In this document: piece by piece, positions 9,777 through 20,212 of the stretch
Position numbering within the stretch: position 1 is the first letter of the stretch
How the letters are laid out: every line of letters begins with the position of its first letter
From: Fistulifera solaris
Taxonomy: Eukaryota > Bacillariophyta > Bacillariophyceae > Naviculales > Stauroneidaceae
DNA: 64,000 bases
Assembly (NCBI GenBank): GCA_030295235.1
Contig: AP026162.1
Span: forward strand, 186,001 to 250,000
Direction: 5' to 3'
Made by a program: the position numbers and the translations under genes
The notes under the pieces: generated by a model
Database searches by the model: none
Told to the model about the DNA's origin: nothing
The model's input: the letters and a program-made list of their open reading frames with translations, nothing else

Positions 9777-10547
9777 GTTGAGATTATGTGCCGTGTGCCA
9801 TGCCAGGTGAGCGGAGCGCGACGAGAAGCTATTTTTTGGCGTGCGATGCAGAATGCAGACGGACTTTTCTCACGACCGACGTTTCGCTTCAGCGTTTGAA
9901 ATTGCTCTTCACTGACTGTGAAAAGAGTGTACAGTGATCCAATTGCCAAGAAATCAGCCAATACCGGATGCCAGAGGGCTCCGTAATCATTCAAAGCCGT
10001 TTGAAGTTTCTTCGCTTTTTACAGTACATTTACCGTTTGAAAAAGCCTTTGAACGTACTTATTTATCACAGAACTTTCCTTGGTCCTTCTTGCAGAATAT
10101 TTTGTTGGGCCGGATTCGGTTCCGGAATATTCAATAGTGACGACATTTCTGCGAAGAACAGTCACCATGCTTTGTGCAGAAGATTGTACGCCCAATAGAC
10201 ACGAGACATGTTCCTTCGACATTTTCTTCTTTTAACCGTTAACCATGATGGTATACACTTTACATCAGAGTCTTTATCAAATGACATTGTCCTTAACCCT
10301 ACAGGTGCCAATTTCATGCTAATGCTGACGTCATGCTTGATGTTCGTCCGCAAGCTAACGCGACGGCGAATGACGACTCCTCCTGTCGATCCTCTTGACC
10401 TTTTTGCTTGTTGTTAAACCAAACAGACCATTTTTACAGCAACCGGCTCAAACAGTTCGATTGTCTTGCACCTCTGGGCCATAACTCCAACTTTAGCTGC
10501 AGAAATAGAAGAACTCGATGTACAAATTGTGGTTGCTGCTTACCACA
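9777..10547. other. divergent intergenic region, no gene seen
   Basis: This 771-base stretch lies between a minus-strand hypothetical gene and the BolA gene on the plus strand, so it should contain both promoters. A minus-strand frame at 9761-9994 (MNDYGALWHPVLADFLAIG...) looks mildly protein-like but has no splice connection that I could find. Confidence 0.4.
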
Positions 10548-10986
10548 ATGTTTTCTTTTCGAGCCGCGCGATCTTTCTCGGTTCTACGACACCATACGTC
10601 GGCTCAGTTGCTACCTGCAAAGGCGTCCTTTCGATTATTCAGTGTTTCTGGTGAAGCTGGTACTAGTATTGTTGATATTTGCCAGAAGAAAATTCAAGAT
10701 GCACTGCAAGCAGATTCGGTCAAGGTAACAGGTCAGTGCTGCGAACTACTTTTTTGTCGCTCTTTTCTGAAAAAATCGCGTTCCTCGCAATGGACTCACA
10801 GTTTATTCATCAGGGGCCTACGATGATCCGAACGGCTCACATATCTCTATAGAGGTTGTGTCGAGCATGTTTGCTGGGAAACGAGCCGTGCAGCGACAGC
10901 AACTCGTCTACAAAGCTATCTGGGAAGAACTGCAAGGGCCGGTACACGCTGTAGATGCCATGGTTTGCAAGACACCCGACGAGTAA
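10548..10986 (+). CDS. BolA-family protein, probably mitochondrial
   Basis: BolA proteins work with monothiol glutaredoxins in handling Fe-S clusters. The core is [22 protein letters not shown] / [19 protein letters not shown] and ends with the conserved H of [12 protein letters not shown]; the segment [17 protein letters not shown] matches the family's 'F.GKS.V.RHR.VY' helix. One intron at 10732-10813 (82 bases, GTCAGT donor, ATCAG acceptor) joins ACA G|GG. From the ATG at 10548 the protein has 118 residues and opens with [16 protein letters not shown], an arginine-rich, acid-free leader typical of mitochondrial targeting. A farther ATG at 10518 adds ten hydrophobic residues and is less likely. 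Confidence 0.9.
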
Positions 10987-11081
10987 ACGCTGCGCAAAAT
11001 TTAAAGGGCTCACGTGATAGAATATTGCCTTATCTACTGACTAGATAACAAAGTTACATCTCATGCGATGTAGCCTTAAAT

Positions 11082-13601
11082 TTACTGAGCCTTAATTTCA
11101 TTTAATGCTCGATTTGTCACGCTGGCAATTGCGTTACCATCCGCTTTGGTAATTTGATGGTATTTACCCCGTGCTGCGTTCGCGATTTCTTTGGCGAGAC
11201 CAGTCGAAATGAACTTGTTTTCTGTGTCAATGCAGAGTAAATTGAAGCCATTCAGTGATCCGAGTTTCTTTGCCAACGCCAGCACCTCTTCCTTTAGATA
11301 GTTGCGGCTGGGTTTTCCGTCCTTCGACTCCTCGTCGGCATCCGGGTCAAACTCTTCTCCCATCGATACGCACAGCGGAACATTCGCTCTTCCATCCGAG
11401 ATTAGGACAACAACTACCTTTCCAATATCTCCACTCTTTTGTGCATTGATACCCGTCAACATGGCACTTTGTAAAGCATGAGCAAGGGGAGACCCACCAC
11501 CACACGGCATTTGCTCGAGACGCTTACGCGCCATGGTGATGGACTTGGTGGGGGGCAATAACACGTCGGACATTTCACCTTGGAAAGGGATTAGTGAAAT
11601 TTGGTCTCGACTTTGATACGCCTCTGTCAAGAGACTGACGGCGGCACCCTTCGCAGCGTTCATTCGGTTCAAAGCCATCGAGCCGGACGCATCCACAACG
11701 AAAATAATCAGCGATCCTGCTTTTCGTGCCATCTTCTTGATGCGCACATCTGATTCTTGGATAAATACACCGCGTCCTTCATTCTTGGTGCCAACGGCGC
11801 GACCACGGCGTGCCTTTTGGTAGGGGGCCGATGCACGAAGAGTAGCGTCGACTGATGATTGCAGAACAGCGTGAGATTATTGAATATCCCAAACTAACAG
11901 ACAATTCAACAGCAAAGATTTTTCTTACCTGCAAGACGAACAACCTTGCCTTTGGGAAGCATTGGCTTGATGTAACGACCACGATCTTGTGAAAAAATGA
12001 GACCGCGCCCTCCACCTTTACCCGCTCGCTCGCGACTCGAGAACTCAATCAAATCAGGGTCCATGGGCGTGGCATCAATATCAAACATGAACTCTTGCGG
12101 TACGTCCGGAACATCAGGAGTATCGTTTTCGTTCTCATCCTCGTCCTTATCTTCTTCTTCTTCTTTCTCTTCTTCCTTTTCATCTTCGTTTTGGTCTTCA
12201 TTTTGTTGCTCATCCATTTGCGGCGGCGGAGGCGGTGGCGGGGGAGGAGGAGGCATCATTTCATCCATGTCTTCCGGAGAGTTGATAAAAGTTCCTCGGG
12301 GTGCAATGGCGAGTTTCACGGCCAATCGCAAATCGTCCGCGTTGACTTGTCTTCCCTCCAAGGCAGCCGATGCTCGGGCGACTTCCGCAGCAAAGATCTC
12401 AGCGCGGTGTCCCTGACATCCAGCTCGGATGGCTTCTTCACAAAGATACTGGATTTGAGAAGGCGCCACTTTGACATCTTTAATGTACTCGCGAGCAAAC
12501 ACAATCGCTGTCCGCAAGTCGTCTTCGTTTTCAATGGCGGCGGCCAAATCGGCTTCGGCCTTTTCTGTCTTTTGCGGGCCTCCGCTGGAAAAGTTCAAGA
12601 CACTGTCAACGGCATTGACACGCTCGTCCACTTCGAGTGGCTGAGCATCCGCGGACAAGGCCACGGCGATGCGGTCAAGTAAGTGGTCGCGCAGTACGCC
12701 TTCGTCGGGGTTGAACGTGGCGATCAAAAGAGGCTTGCACGGATAACGTAGAGAGATACCCTCGCGTTCTACAATGACGTAGCCTTCGGTGACGACATTG
12801 AGAAGGATGTTTGCCGTTTCTTCATCCAAAAGGTTGATATCGTCGACGTACAAAACACCGCGATGTGCTTTAGCGAGTAAACCCGGAGAGAAGACACTCT
12901 TTCCTGTCTTGACACTCTCTTCCAAGTCAGCACTACCAATGAGACGATCTTCCATGACATTTAACGGAACTTGTACGAAAGGGCATGGAATGACTTCTGT
13001 CTCTCGTTCCGAAAGGGGCGTTCCTCCATTGTCGAGACTCCTTTGCGTAAAGTCATCTAGACCAAACTCTCCCTCCGGATCGATGTTAAATGGCGATCCT
13101 TTTATAACTTCAATGGGCGGCAACAACTGGTGCAACGCTCGAGCCATGACAGATTTGGCAGTACCTTTCCCGCCGGAAATAACAACTCCACCCATTCGAT
13201 TGTTGACAGCGGACAAGAGAAGCGCCTGTTTAATAGCGTCTTGCCCTACAATCATGGATAGAGGAAACGGACGACCTCCGGTATCCATCATTTTATTATC
13301 TTTAATAGTGACAGTTTCCGCCTCCATTGCGGCGCGAGCTCGCTCTTCGGCCGACAAAGGATCGGCAACCGCGCTCACGAAAGTGGTTGGTGCACCGTGG
13401 TGACGAACACTTCCACTTGTCGGCATGAAGGTAAAGGCATGACTCTGTGTTGCGAAAGAGAGACGGTTGTGTCAGTAAGAAAGTACTTGAATCTAAAGCA
13501 TGAAGAAACCCCAAATCAGTGTATTGTTTTCTTCTTCTACGTACCGTTTCACAAGCGACCAACAAGGCCAGCGATAACTGAAACGCTCGCCGAAGACCCA
13601 T
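11082..13601 (-). CDS. chlD: magnesium chelatase subunit D, plastid
   Basis: Part of the ChlI-ChlD-ChlH enzyme that inserts Mg2+ into protoporphyrin IX, the committed step to chlorophyll. Three parts are visible: an AAA+ domain (GKGTAKS Walker-A form, [10 protein letters not shown]), a linker with eleven prolines then a long Glu/Asp run, and a C-terminal von Willebrand A domain with the metal-site motif DASGSM. Two introns: 13445-13544 (100 bases, GTACGT/ACACAG) and 11852-11928 (77 bases, GTAAGA/ATCAG). Exon 1 codes only for a signal peptide; splicing creates ...[17 protein letters not shown], so the A-F cleavage motif spans the exon join. Exons 13601-13545, 13444-11929 and 11851-11082 give 780 residues, normal for ChlD. 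The frame is intact throughout. Start 13601 is chosen for the presequence; the ATG at 13426 would lose plastid targeting. Confidence 0.96.
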
Positions 13602-14079
13602 TGCCTTGGCTTGTTGCTTTTATTATTAAATATAAACTATACAAATCCAGCCCAGCACAAACAAACAACCAAGACCAGAGTGATTGATTGAATTGTACAG
13701 TGGATTTGGCTTCGTTGAAGTCTCTGTTTCTCTCTTGCTTGCACTTTTTGTTCGTCGGTCGGTGGACACAACCTTTTCACTTTCGTACGAGAGCCTTCCA
13801 CTCATCATCATCCGCCGCGTTTGACGTTGTTGTGGGCCGACTTCAACTTTCGGGTCCTTTTTGTTTCCAATCAATCACGAGTTGTTGATGAATCACGCTC
13901 CTGAAGTCTATGGACACACCCGAAGTCATCGGTATGGCTTGAAAAAAAACGGCTGTACCTTTTTCTAGGGTATGGAATAAAAATGTTAATAACAACAAAT
14001 GGTAATATAGGCAATCGACGAGAAAAGCAGTGGTGATAAAAAAAGATACAATGATATTCCCCTTTATTCAACTAGACAT
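13602..14079. other. intergenic region upstream of ChlD, nothing recognised
   Basis: These 478 bases hold the ChlD promoter side and the approach to the 222-base tandem repeat. No gene or motif is recognised. Confidence 0.4.
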
Positions 14080-14937
14080 CAAAATTTACTATGACATGGA
14101 CTGTTGGTTTACGGCAAACGCGACTCAATTATTTTCAGTCCCGAGACGAAACTGTTGCAATGATTTCAAACAACGTCCTGGGACCGTTTACGACGGAACG
14201 TTCGCACAAAAGTAAAACTATAAGTAGAAAGTTAGCGGTGTTGATGTTTCTGGTGATTTATCATGAATTGAGTCTCGTGAAATGTCTTTCTTCGAAGATT
14301 TCAAAATTTACTATGACATGGACTGTTGGTTTACGGCAAACGCGACTCAATTATTTTCAGTCCCGAGACGAAACTGTTGCAATGATTTCAAACAACGTCC
14401 TGGGACCGTTTACGACGGAACGTTCGCACAAAAGTAAAACTATAAGTAGAAAGTTAGCGGTGTTGATGTTTCTGGTGATTTATCATGAATTGAGTCTCGT
14501 GAAATGTCTTTCTTCGAAGATTTCAAAATTTACTATGACATGGACTGTTAGTTTACGGACTACGCGACTCGATTATTTACAGTCCTGAGACGAAACTGTT
14601 GCAATGATTTCCAACCAACCAACCAGGACGTCCTAGGGACCGTTTACGACGGAACGTTCGCACAAAAGTAAAACTATAAGTATAAAGGTAGCGGTGTTGA
14701 TGTTTCTGGTGATTTATCATGAATTGAGTCTCGTGAAATGTCTTTCTTCGAAGATTTCAAAATTTACTATGACATGGACTGTTAGTTTACGGACTACGCG
14801 ACTCGATTATTTACAGTCCCGAGACGAAACTGTTGCAATGATTACCAACCATCAGGACATCAGAGGCAGCGTTATTACGTTTTCGACCGAACGTTCTGCA
14901 CGAAAGTCAACATATAAGCAGAAAGGTATTGGTTGTG
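14080..14937 (+). repeat. 222-base tandem repeat, about four copies
   Basis: Copies begin near 14080, 14302, 14524 and 14758. The first two repeat at exactly 222 bases and look identical over the parts I compared. Copies three and four share their own changes (TTAGTTTACGGACTACG for TTGGTTTACGGCAAACG) and have CAACCAACCAACCA or similar small insertions, giving a 234-base step. The fourth fades out after ~14900. The unit is a multiple of three and open, giving a frame at 14091-14588, but the translation has no domain and the later copies break it. I call it non-coding. Confidence 0.9.
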
Positions 14938-15160
14938 CCCATTTTCCATTTGTACTAATGACTAATGACCAAGCTAACTAAAAAAGTAGGGGGATGGGGG
15001 ATGTGTCTTGCATTCTGTACGACCACAGCTCATTTTTCCGCCAAAATGCGCTCTATTTCGCACCTTTAAAGCACGTTCCATCAGTTTGCCTCATTTTCTT
15101 TCTTCTTTCTCCATCAAAATCAGGGATACAAAACATAAGAATAAACAAATACTAAGAACC

Positions 15161-15931
15161 ATGAATCCCGAAACATCACCATTGACGAGCAACTTTGAAG
15201 TGTACGTCTCGAAAGACACGTTCAAATTCAACGCCGCTCATTTCGTCGCATTTCAAGGATACCGTGAGCGTTTGCACGGACACAATTATCAAGTCGGTGT
15301 TCGATTGCTCGGTCGTAGAACATTGGGCGCCGACGGTTATGTCATTGATTATGGAAATATCAAAGCTGTTTGTAAGACTGTTTGCAAGGAACTCAATGAA
15401 CACTTTCTTTGTCCCATGTACTCGGATGTATTGAAGATCGAGTCGGACGACAACACCAGCACGAATATCCGCATTACATGCCAGGATGGTTCCAGCTTTT
15501 CGTTTCCCAAACAAGATTGTGCTATGTTACCGATTGTACATGCCACTACAGAAGAAATCGCCATTTATCTGTGGTCGGAAATATTGAAAGGACTCAACTC
15601 ACAGTATTTGGCGCAGCGAGGAATTCACACCATGGAAGTCACGGTGGCGGAAGCACCGGGTCAACAAGCCACTTTTCGATGGGAAATTCCACAACAAGGT
15701 ATGGATGAGAACTTTTCGCTGGATGTTCGGACATTTCTTCAAACAGGACAAGTCGTTCCGATGCCTTGTCTGGAGCAAGACAAGCGTAACAAGTCGACCT
15801 GCTGCGATGGTTGCCAGAACCATTTTACGACTCAACTCGAACGACTTGCCAAAGCGATTAATGAACGAACTACAAAAGAAGCCATGACACCAGAGGAGTT
15901 ACAAAACATGTTAAATCATAATATGTCATAA
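15161..15931 (+). CDS. 6-pyruvoyl-tetrahydropterin synthase family, PTPS-III type
   Basis: PTPS acts on dihydroneopterin triphosphate. Zinc histidines are visible in FNAAHF and HGHNY. Where animal PTPS has a catalytic cysteine before HGH, this protein has glutamate: RERLHGHNY, the ExxHGH signature of PTPS-III, a form known from Plasmodium and some bacteria that makes 6-hydroxymethyl-dihydropterin for folate and bypasses dihydroneopterin aldolase. The second half holds HATTEEIAIYLWSEI and VTVAEAPGQQATF, the usual C-terminal catalytic region. Start 15161 follows an A-rich leader and gives 256 residues; the ATG at 15008 adds 51 residues through a poor, pyrimidine-rich stretch. A C-terminal extension holds CCDGC and helices of unknown role. 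No targeting peptide is seen. Confidence 0.9.
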   Translation: MNPETSPLTSNFEVYVSKDTFKFNAAHFVAFQGYRERLHGHNYQVGVRLLGRRTLGADGYVIDYGNIKAVCKTVCKELNEHFLCPMYSDVLKIESDDNTSTNIRITCQDGSSFSFPKQDCAMLPIVHATTEEIAIYLWSEILKGLNSQYLAQRGIHTMEVTVAEAPGQQATFRWEIPQQGMDENFSLDVRTFLQTGQVVPMPCLEQDKRNKSTCCDGCQNHFTTQLERLAKAINERTTKEAMTPEELQNMLNHNMS

Positions 15932-15982
15932 GAAATAAACACACGAGTTTTATGACAATCTCCCGAAAACGTAAATCTTTGT

Positions 15983-17069
15983 TTACGCCTTCTTGGCTTT
16001 GGGAGCAGGTTCCGAGTGCTTGGACGCCAGAGAGTAAGCAAATGTACCCAAAATGGCAATCGCCGAACCGATGACGGTATTGCGTTCCATGGCTTCCGCA
16101 AAGACAAATGCCGAAACCACAATAATGATGACTCGCTTGGCCGTGTTGAGGACCGATGATGTCACGGCACCAACACTCGCCGTGAACTGGAACGCCAATT
16201 CGTTGTACATGTAGAAGCAAAAGCCACTCATGACAATATTGTAAGCCAAAGCCTGCATGCCGTGCTTGTCAATCGCGTGGTCGATTTCGCTCTTTAGTGT
16301 CGGCAACTCACTGACGACAACAAACGGAATAGTGCAAATGAAGGAAATAATGTTCATGACAGCATAAACGTTGGTAGCATCCATGTTCTTGGCTTTGTCG
16401 GACTTCAAGGCTTTGGTGACAGAGCTGCCCAACTTTCCCTTCAAGGCGGCCGCCGCGTTGGCCATGGAAGCATAAAGGAAGGCTTCTACATTAATATCAA
16501 TACCCTTTCCTTCCTTGATGCAGGCCAAACCGACACCACCGACAATGGGAATGAGCATGGCGTAGGCCAAGATGGGCTTGACATCGGCCGGAGGGATAAG
16601 GATGCCGACGACGGCCGCAAATACCGGCTCGCACGCCTTGACGATTTGTGCGAACGAAACGGCACCGACGGCGGATGCTAGAACGGATCCACCGTGCGAC
16701 AATGAAGCGAACAAACCAATGGGAACACAAGCAGCAATATCGGCCGCCGAGAGACTGGGAGCTTTACGAATACCGGTTCCCCAGAGAAGAATGCTGTAAA
16801 CAATACCGACCGCCAATTGTGCGGCAGCCAAGAACCAGTGCGCATGAAGCATATTGGCTGCTTTCTTGTTGTAAATGTTGTAGAACGTATTAAGAGCGTA
16901 CCATCCTACAACTAGGAGGACCTGATTTTGGCAGAAAAAAGCGAACAAAATGAGCAAAAACGTCGTGAATATCTTAGTTGACGGGTGTCTGCTTTTTTCT
17001 TCAGCGATACGGCACGTCTCGAACACTCACCAACCGAAGGGTCGAAGGGGAATCTTTAGAGGCGCTCAT
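15983..17069 (-). CDS. triose-phosphate/phosphate translocator, probably outermost plastid (ER) membrane
   Basis: Exchanges triose phosphates for phosphate across a plastid membrane. The protein has about ten hydrophobic segments and family text: GWYALNTFYNIYNKKAANML, SFAQIVKACEPVFAA and SSVLNTAKRVIIIV, with the substrate-binding K and KR. One intron at 16922-17030 (109 bases, GTGAGT donor, AATCAG acceptor) joins a 13-residue exon 1 (MSASKDSPSTLRL) to VLLVVGWYA; unspliced, the frame would begin at a false MFETCR. The protein is 325 residues. There is no signal or transit peptide, and it ends in KAKKA, which fits the KxKxx dilysine ER-retention signal. Diatom plastids lie inside an ER membrane and use several such translocators; the features here point to the ER-continuous outer one. 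Confidence 0.92.
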
Positions 17070-17626
17070 TGCTGATAATGGGTTCAAGAATAAGGTCTAT
17101 TTTCTCTAAAAGCTTTGGTAGGAGAGGATTCAAGGCACCAGGTGCAATTGTAATGCAGGACGAAAGTGAAGCCGTCCTCGACTGACACCAAACTGCCGGT
17201 ACTAAATGTCAATGAGTAAAAGAGTAATCCACGTGGAGACATACGTAGGAGAGCGTTCGCCGAGATTTCGCCAATTTTTATTGGAGGACTTCCGTCCTTC
17301 TTCCGATAGTAGGATGACGGAGAGACAACGAAAAAGTGCGCGAAAGATCGCGCGCTGACATGGGACAGACTGACGCGCCTTTTCTGAATGAGCGAAAAGG
17401 TTGATTAAGGATAACCAGTTGTCGGGATGTTATAGTCACTTTCCTATGAACGCTAATGGAGCGCAGGTCAAGCCTCGCAAAGATCGGGGCGATCGACTTC
17501 AACAAGGTTGAACTCGTTTGCTACGTAAAACGCCCGTATCTTTCGTCCGGCGGCAAACTCAAGGGTCCTTTCTCGCTCATTTCCTCGCAAAGCATTATTT
17601 AACGAATCCTCCATTTGACTGCTACA
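17070..17626. promoter_or_regulatory. divergent promoter region shared by the TPT and FCP genes
   Basis: A 557-base stretch separates the starts of a plastid translocator (minus) and a light-harvesting gene (plus), so both promoters lie here. I see GC-rich palindromic bits such as GCGCGCTGAC near 17351 but no light-response element I can assign. Confidence 0.5.
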
Positions 17627-18210
17627 ATGAAGTTCGCCGTTCTTGCCTCTCTTCTTGCCTCTGCCGCTGCCTTCGCTCCGGCCCAAAAGACTGCCTCCAC
17701 CACTTCGTTGAAGGCTTTCGAAAACGAAGTCGGTGTCCAGCAACCCTCGGTTTCTGGGATCCTCTGGGCCTTGTTGCCGATGGAGACCAAGCCCGATTCG
17801 ATCGCCTCCGCTTCGTTGAGATCAAGCACGGACGTATTTGCATGCTTGCCGTCGCTGGATACCTCACCACGGAAGCCGGTATCCGTCTTCCTGGATTGAT
17901 CTCCTACGATGGAACTTCCTTCGCCGACATTCCCAGCGGATTTGATGCCCTCTCGGCCGTCCCCGCCGCCGGTATCACACAAATCCTGGCTTTCATTGGA
18001 TTCTTGGAGATTGCCGTCATGCGAGACCGCGTCGGAGGAGAATTCCCCGGGGACTTCCGCAACAACTTCATTGACTTTGGATGGGACACCTTTTCCGATC
18101 AGAAGAAGTTGGAAAAGCGTGCCATTGAGTTGAACAACGGCCGTGCCGCTCAAATGGGTATCCTCGCTTTGATGGTTCACGAGAAAATGGGAGTTTCGAT
18201 CCTTCCCTAA
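17627..18210 (+). CDS. fucoxanthin-chlorophyll a/c-binding protein (Lhcf type)
   Basis: Main light-harvesting antenna protein of diatom thylakoids. It starts MKFAVLASLLASAAAFAPA, a signal peptide ending in the A-F plastid motif. Helix 1 has RFVEIKHGRICMLAV (chlorophyll-ligating E and H), helix 2 lies in ITQILAFIGFLEIAV, and helix 3 ends in ELNNGRAAQMGILALMVHE. The frame breaks once, at the C run 17744-17746 (CAACCCTCGG). One more C gives QQPLGFWDPLGLVADGD, exactly the family sequence, and brings the length to 585 bases, 194 residues. Everything else is conserved. I therefore expect an assembly error; a recently broken copy in a multigene family is the alternative. The ATG at 17615, four codons upstream, is less fitting than 17627. 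Confidence 0.9.
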
Positions 18211-18485
18211 GCTAAGAATCGATCTCTTACAGTCTGTAGGAATTTAGACTCCTTTTTCGACTCTAGCTAGGTTTTGCGTACTCTATGTAGTTTCATCCAC
18301 ATCTTTCATTTCATCGTCCTAGTTAGATTGCGATCAGTTACGGCACGAACCAACCTGTATGATACTACTATACTGTACGTGAGTTTAGCAAGTCATTGCG
18401 ATGTGCTAGTAATACAAATCGAATAAGTGAACTATGTCTAGATGCTTCGAAATCCCTCTGCTTCTTCCGTTCATCGTCCTCTTGG

Positions 18486-20024
18486 TCAAAAGTCGTTGCC
18501 CCCACTGCCATCATCGTCGTCATCGTCATCCGAATCATCGTAGTCCGGAACCATAGAATCGGCCAGCATATCCATCTCCTCCTCATAATCACGTGCCCAA
18601 AGCAGACGCTCGTACTCTTCGGTGAAAAGGAGGGCTTTGCCCTTGTTGAGTGCCACAAGCTGACCCGTGATGTCGGGAAATTCAAATAGGTTTTGCCGTG
18701 AATAGATCATATCCATGAAGGGTAGAGTCCGTTCTGAATCGGACCAGTCACTATCACTTTCATCCTGGACAACGGCATACGCCTGAAACACTTGATGATT
18801 TTCAGCATCCACCACAGATCCTAGCGAGTGGATCTGTCTGTTTCTTCTCGAGGAACTATTTCTAGGAACAGGTGATTTACGATCCAACAAAGCCATGATG
18901 AGTGCTCGAACTTTCTTGTCGATGCAGCCACTCAAAAGTACCGATTGGGCCACAATCGACTTTTCCTCTTCGTCCCTTGTAGTATACTGATTCGCTTCTA
19001 ATTTCTCATCTTCGTAAAATTCAGCATCCAGTTTCGACACGACGTGTTTGAAGAAGGATTCAGTTTGATCTTCGTCGAGATCATTCAAACGTTCTAAGTT
19101 AACCAGTCCTAGAGTGTCCACGTGAAACACATATTGAACGAAGTATTCGAGTGATCCCACAATATCTTGTATTTCGCTCAAGGTGGGTATTAATCGTGTC
19201 TCGACTTCTGCGGACCATTGATCTGCGATATTCTCTTCTATAGATTTTTCGAGGGCGAAGAGCACCTCCCGTACATACGGAATCTCCATCCTCTCCAGTT
19301 TGTAATCAGCCCGCATACCTTTCAACAGAACAGCGGCACAGGCGAATCGTCTATTCTCAATCAAACAGCAAAGACTGCAGTGAAACGTATGCGCTGTAAC
19401 GCATGGAGACCATGCCGCTGCTTCCAATATCAGTCTGGCTGGATTTTCTTCTATCAGCAGGTCTGCCCACGCGGCAAACGATTGCATGAGCCTTTCGTGT
19501 AGCGGGAGATGCATCGGTAAACCCAATTCATGAACCCGTCGTGCCATCAATAAAGATGCTTGTAAAACAGTTACGCGATGATCGGTAAGACGCTTGTCGA
19601 AGGCGTGATCGAGAAGGCGAGAAATGAGTTGTAAAAACACACGATGTAAGGTGGCGTATTGTGAAGAATTTTGCTGTTCTGAGAAGACTTCTACAAAACT
19701 GGGCGGTCTAGAAACGGCAAGTAGCCTTTGAGCGGCTTTGACTGTTTCCTCTACATCATGATGCGCAGAATCTGACGTTCTTGCGGTCGAATCTTTGGCA
19801 AGTCGCAACGAAAGAATACTACGTTCCGCTTCTTGAGCAGCATAGGTGAGAGCGTCACTTCGAAGGTCAGCTTCTTTTGTAGGAATCGAACAAAAAGTTC
19901 TTGGCATCAATGCATTGGATACGCAAGAAGCGTAATGAAGGTTTTGTGGAAGTCGTTGTCCACATTCAAGGGTGGAAATCACTGAAGGACCCATCATTCG
20001 AAATAATACTCGTCGCGACAACAT
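18486..20024 (-). CDS. hypothetical protein, probably organellar, helical
   Basis: A single open frame of 512 residues from the ATG at 20024 (an ATG at 20051 adds nine). It opens MLSRRVLFRMMGPSV, a basic acid-free leader that suggests mitochondria. Most of the protein is predicted by eye to be helical (long stretches without Pro or Gly), as in PPR-like or other solenoid proteins, but I find no repeat that I can align. The end has FPDITGQLVALNKGKALLFTEEYERLLW and an Asp-rich tail (DYDDSDDDDDDD). Its 3' end meets the FCP gene tail to tail. Function unknown. Confidence 0.75.
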   Translation of the reverse strand: MLSRRVLFRMMGPSVISTLECGQRLPQNLHYASCVSNALMPRTFCSIPTKEADLRSDALTYAAQEAERSILSLRLAKDSTARTSDSAHHDVEETVKAAQRLLAVSRPPSFVEVFSEQQNSSQYATLHRVFLQLISRLLDHAFDKRLTDHRVTVLQASLLMARRVHELGLPMHLPLHERLMQSFAAWADLLIEENPARLILEAAAWSPCVTAHTFHCSLCCLIENRRFACAAVLLKGMRADYKLERMEIPYVREVLFALEKSIEENIADQWSAEVETRLIPTLSEIQDIVGSLEYFVQYVFHVDTLGLVNLERLNDLDEDQTESFFKHVVSKLDAEFYEDEKLEANQYTTRDEEEKSIVAQSVLLSGCIDKKVRALIMALLDRKSPVPRNSSSRRNRQIHSLGSVVDAENHQVFQAYAVVQDESDSDWSDSERTLPFMDMIYSRQNLFEFPDITGQLVALNKGKALLFTEEYERLLWARDYEEEMDMLADSMVPDYDDSDDDDDDDGSGGNDF

Positions 20025-20212
20025 GATACGCTTTCCTATTCTTTCTCTCATCTTTGCATTATCGTCAAGGAAACTTCGAAGGGATGTGTGATTGATATGG
20101 TATTAGAAATTCGTCAACAAAGGACAAGAGAAAGCAAGGAAAAGTAATAATGGCAGCAGCGATTTTGTGAATCAATGCGCGGCGCCAGCGGCACCAAAAC
20201 GAAAAACAAATA

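Noticed and set aside
9761-9994. Minus-strand frame as a possible first exon of the 8892-9776 gene
   Set aside because: No splice donor and acceptor pair of normal length joins the two; the only candidate intron would be 34 bases.
12095-12682. Plus-strand frame rich in Phe/Leu/Val
   Set aside because: Antisense of the ChlD acidic linker and AAA+ domain; the hydrophobic run is simply the complement of GAA/GAG codons.
14091-14588. 165-codon frame in the 222-base repeat
   Set aside because: It exists only because the unit is divisible by three; copies three and four break it and no domain is seen.
17744-17746. FCP gene as a pseudogene
   Set aside because: A single-base homopolymer change explains the break and the rest is fully conserved; the same error type recurs in essential genes nearby.
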